This document shows, in pieces, positions 63,511 through 64,000 of a stretch of 64,000 bases of DNA. The notes below the pieces were generated by a model. The model worked only from the letters and a program-made list of their open reading frames with translations. It was not told the origin of the DNA and did not search any database. Origin of the DNA: Clavelina lepadiformis (lineage: Eukaryota > Chordata > Ascidiacea > Aplousobranchia > Clavelinidae); assembly GCF_947623445.1 (NCBI RefSeq), contig NC_135240.1, forward strand, positions 24,056,001 through 24,120,000, in the 5' to 3' direction. A program made the position numbers and the translations under genes. The stretch's first letter is position 1. Every line of letters begins with the position of its first letter.

Positions 63511-64000
63511 CTGTCAATATACAAGCCATAGTTTAATACTTTGGATTTGTGCTATATATGTCCTTAAAATCTACCAAATCGAAGATGTTTTGGAATACAA
63601 ACAACCCTTGACACAGATATTATCACATCAAGCAAGCTGTTAAAATAATGGTATGTTGGCACAGTGTTCAGAAAATCTCCAAGGATTTCGTGTCATCATT
63701 AACTTATTCTATTATTAATTAATTAAATTATCCAGCAGTTGAAATGCTTTCAAGTTGGTGAGACTTAAAACATGATGTTGAAGCAACTAATATGATATCA
63801 ATTCCCAGTCTATCACAAACATAAAAAAGGTTAACTGTAACGTCCATAAAAGTAAATATGTCAGTGAATGTGAACATCAGCTGTAAATAGAAGTAGGCAT
63901 AAATTCATAAGATACCTTACTACCTCTGCAAATTATGTAATTACAGTTACAGGGTAGGAGGCACTATTCTGTAATCATGTAAGTAAGTATAATAATTTCA
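63511..64000. other. Intron or upstream part of the lipase gene
   Basis: The first visible lipase exon starts at 63510, so this stretch should be intron. An acceptor-like TTTACAG precedes a short minus-strand open stretch near 63880, but its translation does not match the lipase family, so I did not call an exon. Confidence 0.4.

Noticed and set aside
63850-63900. Possible upstream lipase exon after TTTACAG on the minus strand
   Set aside because: Its translation does not resemble the expected lipase segment before the [11 protein letters not shown] exon.

Overview
The window is an animal genome segment of low GC content with compact, multi-intron genes on both strands, short introns (often under 300 bp) and many small DNA-transposon derivatives. 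Family content (ZP-domain egg-coat-type protein, F-spondin, PPT1, Rho, DAGLA-type lipase, WDSUB1, archaemetzincin) and intron density point to a chordate invertebrate, most likely an ascidian tunicate of Ciona type. The species assignment is inference. All gene models were built by hand from splice sites, reading phase and family knowledge; no search was run.

Layout. 1-3783 (minus): secreted alpha-L-fucosidase, C-terminus outside the window. 6609-9335 (plus): secreted/transmembrane ZP-domain protein, convergent with an archaemetzincin gene (9406-11245, minus; stop codons about 70 bp apart). 13481-20160 (minus): WDSUB1 (WD repeats, SAM, U-box), whose largest intron holds one hAT-type element nested in another. 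21216-32695 (plus): a 29-exon gene for a predicted 1,349-residue type II membrane mosaic protease: a cytoplasmic tail built from tandemly duplicated exon modules, one membrane segment, an unnamed domain, LCCL, the unnamed domain again, a VWA-like domain and a chymotrypsin-fold protease with an intact triad. It converges on an F-spondin-like gene (32849-38006, minus; Reeler, Spondin-N, eight TSP1 repeats). 39247-43016 (minus): an eight-exon gene of no recognised family starting MGCGW. 46374-48796 (plus): palmitoyl-protein thioesterase 1. 53819-56121 (plus): Rho GTPase. 58619-63510 (minus): DAGLA-type diacylglycerol lipase, N-terminus outside the window.

The genes form no obvious pathway or operon. 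Several act at the cell surface or in the secretory/lysosomal route (fucosidase, PPT1, ZP protein, spondin, mosaic protease, lipase), but nothing in the sequence links them. Introns and intergenic stretches are rich in short non-autonomous elements: three relatives of a TACCGG-rich hAT family, two other hAT-type insertions, two copies of a foldback element, a Tc1/mariner-like element and a 45-bp-arm palindrome. The most unusual content is the mosaic protease with its exon-module triplication and the orphan MGCGW gene.
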